Source: Saccoglossus kowalevskii (taxonomy: Eukaryota; Hemichordata; Enteropneusta; Harrimaniidae). From it: a DNA stretch of 64,000 nucleotides. Numbering within the stretch: the stretch's first letter is position 1; every line of letters starts with the position of its first letter. Shown here one piece after another: positions 63,701 to 64,000 of the stretch. The stretch is taken from positions 52,846 through 116,845 of the forward strand of contig NW_003155247.1 in assembly GCF_000003605.2 (NCBI RefSeq). The letters run 5' to 3'. The notes under the pieces are model-generated. The model ran no database searches. It had not been told where the DNA came from and saw only the letters and a program-made list of their open reading frames with translations. The position numbers and the translations under genes are program-made.

Positions 63701-64000
63701 CGATTAAAGCGTTTTTTTAACACGTGCAATGAAGTTATCGCTGTCTCACACTATCTTTGTCGCATTTCACAGATTCTCCGTTATGCATATCTGAATACTG
63801 TTTATTATTGCAGTTGTATATGTCACCACGGCAACAACAAACAAGTACATACTTGCATGTCAGAAATATTATCAATAAGTTTATATGGCGCCTGATGTTC
63901 ATGCCCCACATGAAGAAGCTCATTGTTCTCTGAAAACGTGTTGAAGAAGATGAGTTTTAAGTCTGAATTTGAAGATATCTATATTTCATTTGGTGCTGTG
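60717..64000. other. non-coding stretch, nothing recognised
   Basis: AT-rich unique sequence. TGGAAAGTAGGCAGC occurs twice, at 63014-63028 and 63036-63050, a small tandem duplication. Frames at 63178-63641 (73 and 81 codons) overlap the same AT-rich region without a domain. No gene is recognised before the window ends. Confidence 0.5.

Overview
This is 64 kb of eukaryotic (animal) nuclear DNA. It is AT-rich by eye, full of simple repeats, carries a 50-N assembly gap at 60667-60716, and contains no convincing protein-coding gene. The longest open frame is 175 codons. Both strands hold only short, unrelated frames, so the window reads as a gene desert or the inside of very long introns.

The one gene I can name with confidence is the microRNA gene mir-137 on the minus strand (hairpin about 39980-40054, mature arm 39988-40010). 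Its 3' arm carries the TATTGCTTGAGAATACACG core, and the 5' arm folds back on it over more than 30 positions, as in mir-137 precursors. As I remember the families, this spelling (GAGAATACAC) is the invertebrate form and vertebrates have AAGAATACGC. The window is therefore most likely from an invertebrate bilaterian. I cannot name the phylum.

Layout. 1-940 is a TCTAC/TCTGC pentamer satellite with a 100-135 bp higher-order unit. 941-6475 is non-coding, with a YY1/E-box/CRE-like cluster near 2015-2050 and an inverted pair of PBX-type sites near 4750. 6476-6936 is a 30-bp minisatellite of about 16 units. 6937-16470 is non-coding, with a tiny fold-back element (10405-10463) and a double CRE palindrome (10809-10833). 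16473-16982 is a simple repeat plus a 235-bp tandem duplication. 18312-18551 is a promoter- or exon-like island with two TCACGTGA palindromes, a TATA box, an initiator and a strong splice donor. 20297-20894 is a nested mobile-element remnant: a poly-A-tailed retroposon inside a decayed reverse-transcriptase end. 24.2-28.2 kb holds tRNA-derived SINE scraps and a polypurine tract. 28.2-39.9 kb is non-coding with small stem-loops, an ATTC repeat and an NRF1-type site.

39.98-41.57 kb is the mir-137 locus. A CpG-rich stretch with a CCAAT box (about 41280-41560) and a possible exon ending in a good donor (40777) lie upstream of the hairpin on the same strand, so a short pri-miR-137 transcript is plausible but inferred. 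41.6-64 kb is non-coding apart from a possible 43-residue ORF at 47107-47238, a perfect stem-loop at 51418-51450, a 40-bp minisatellite at 56919-57055 and the gap.

No operon-like or multi-gene system is visible. If anything works together here, it is likely to be regulatory DNA around mir-137 and around neighbours outside the window.
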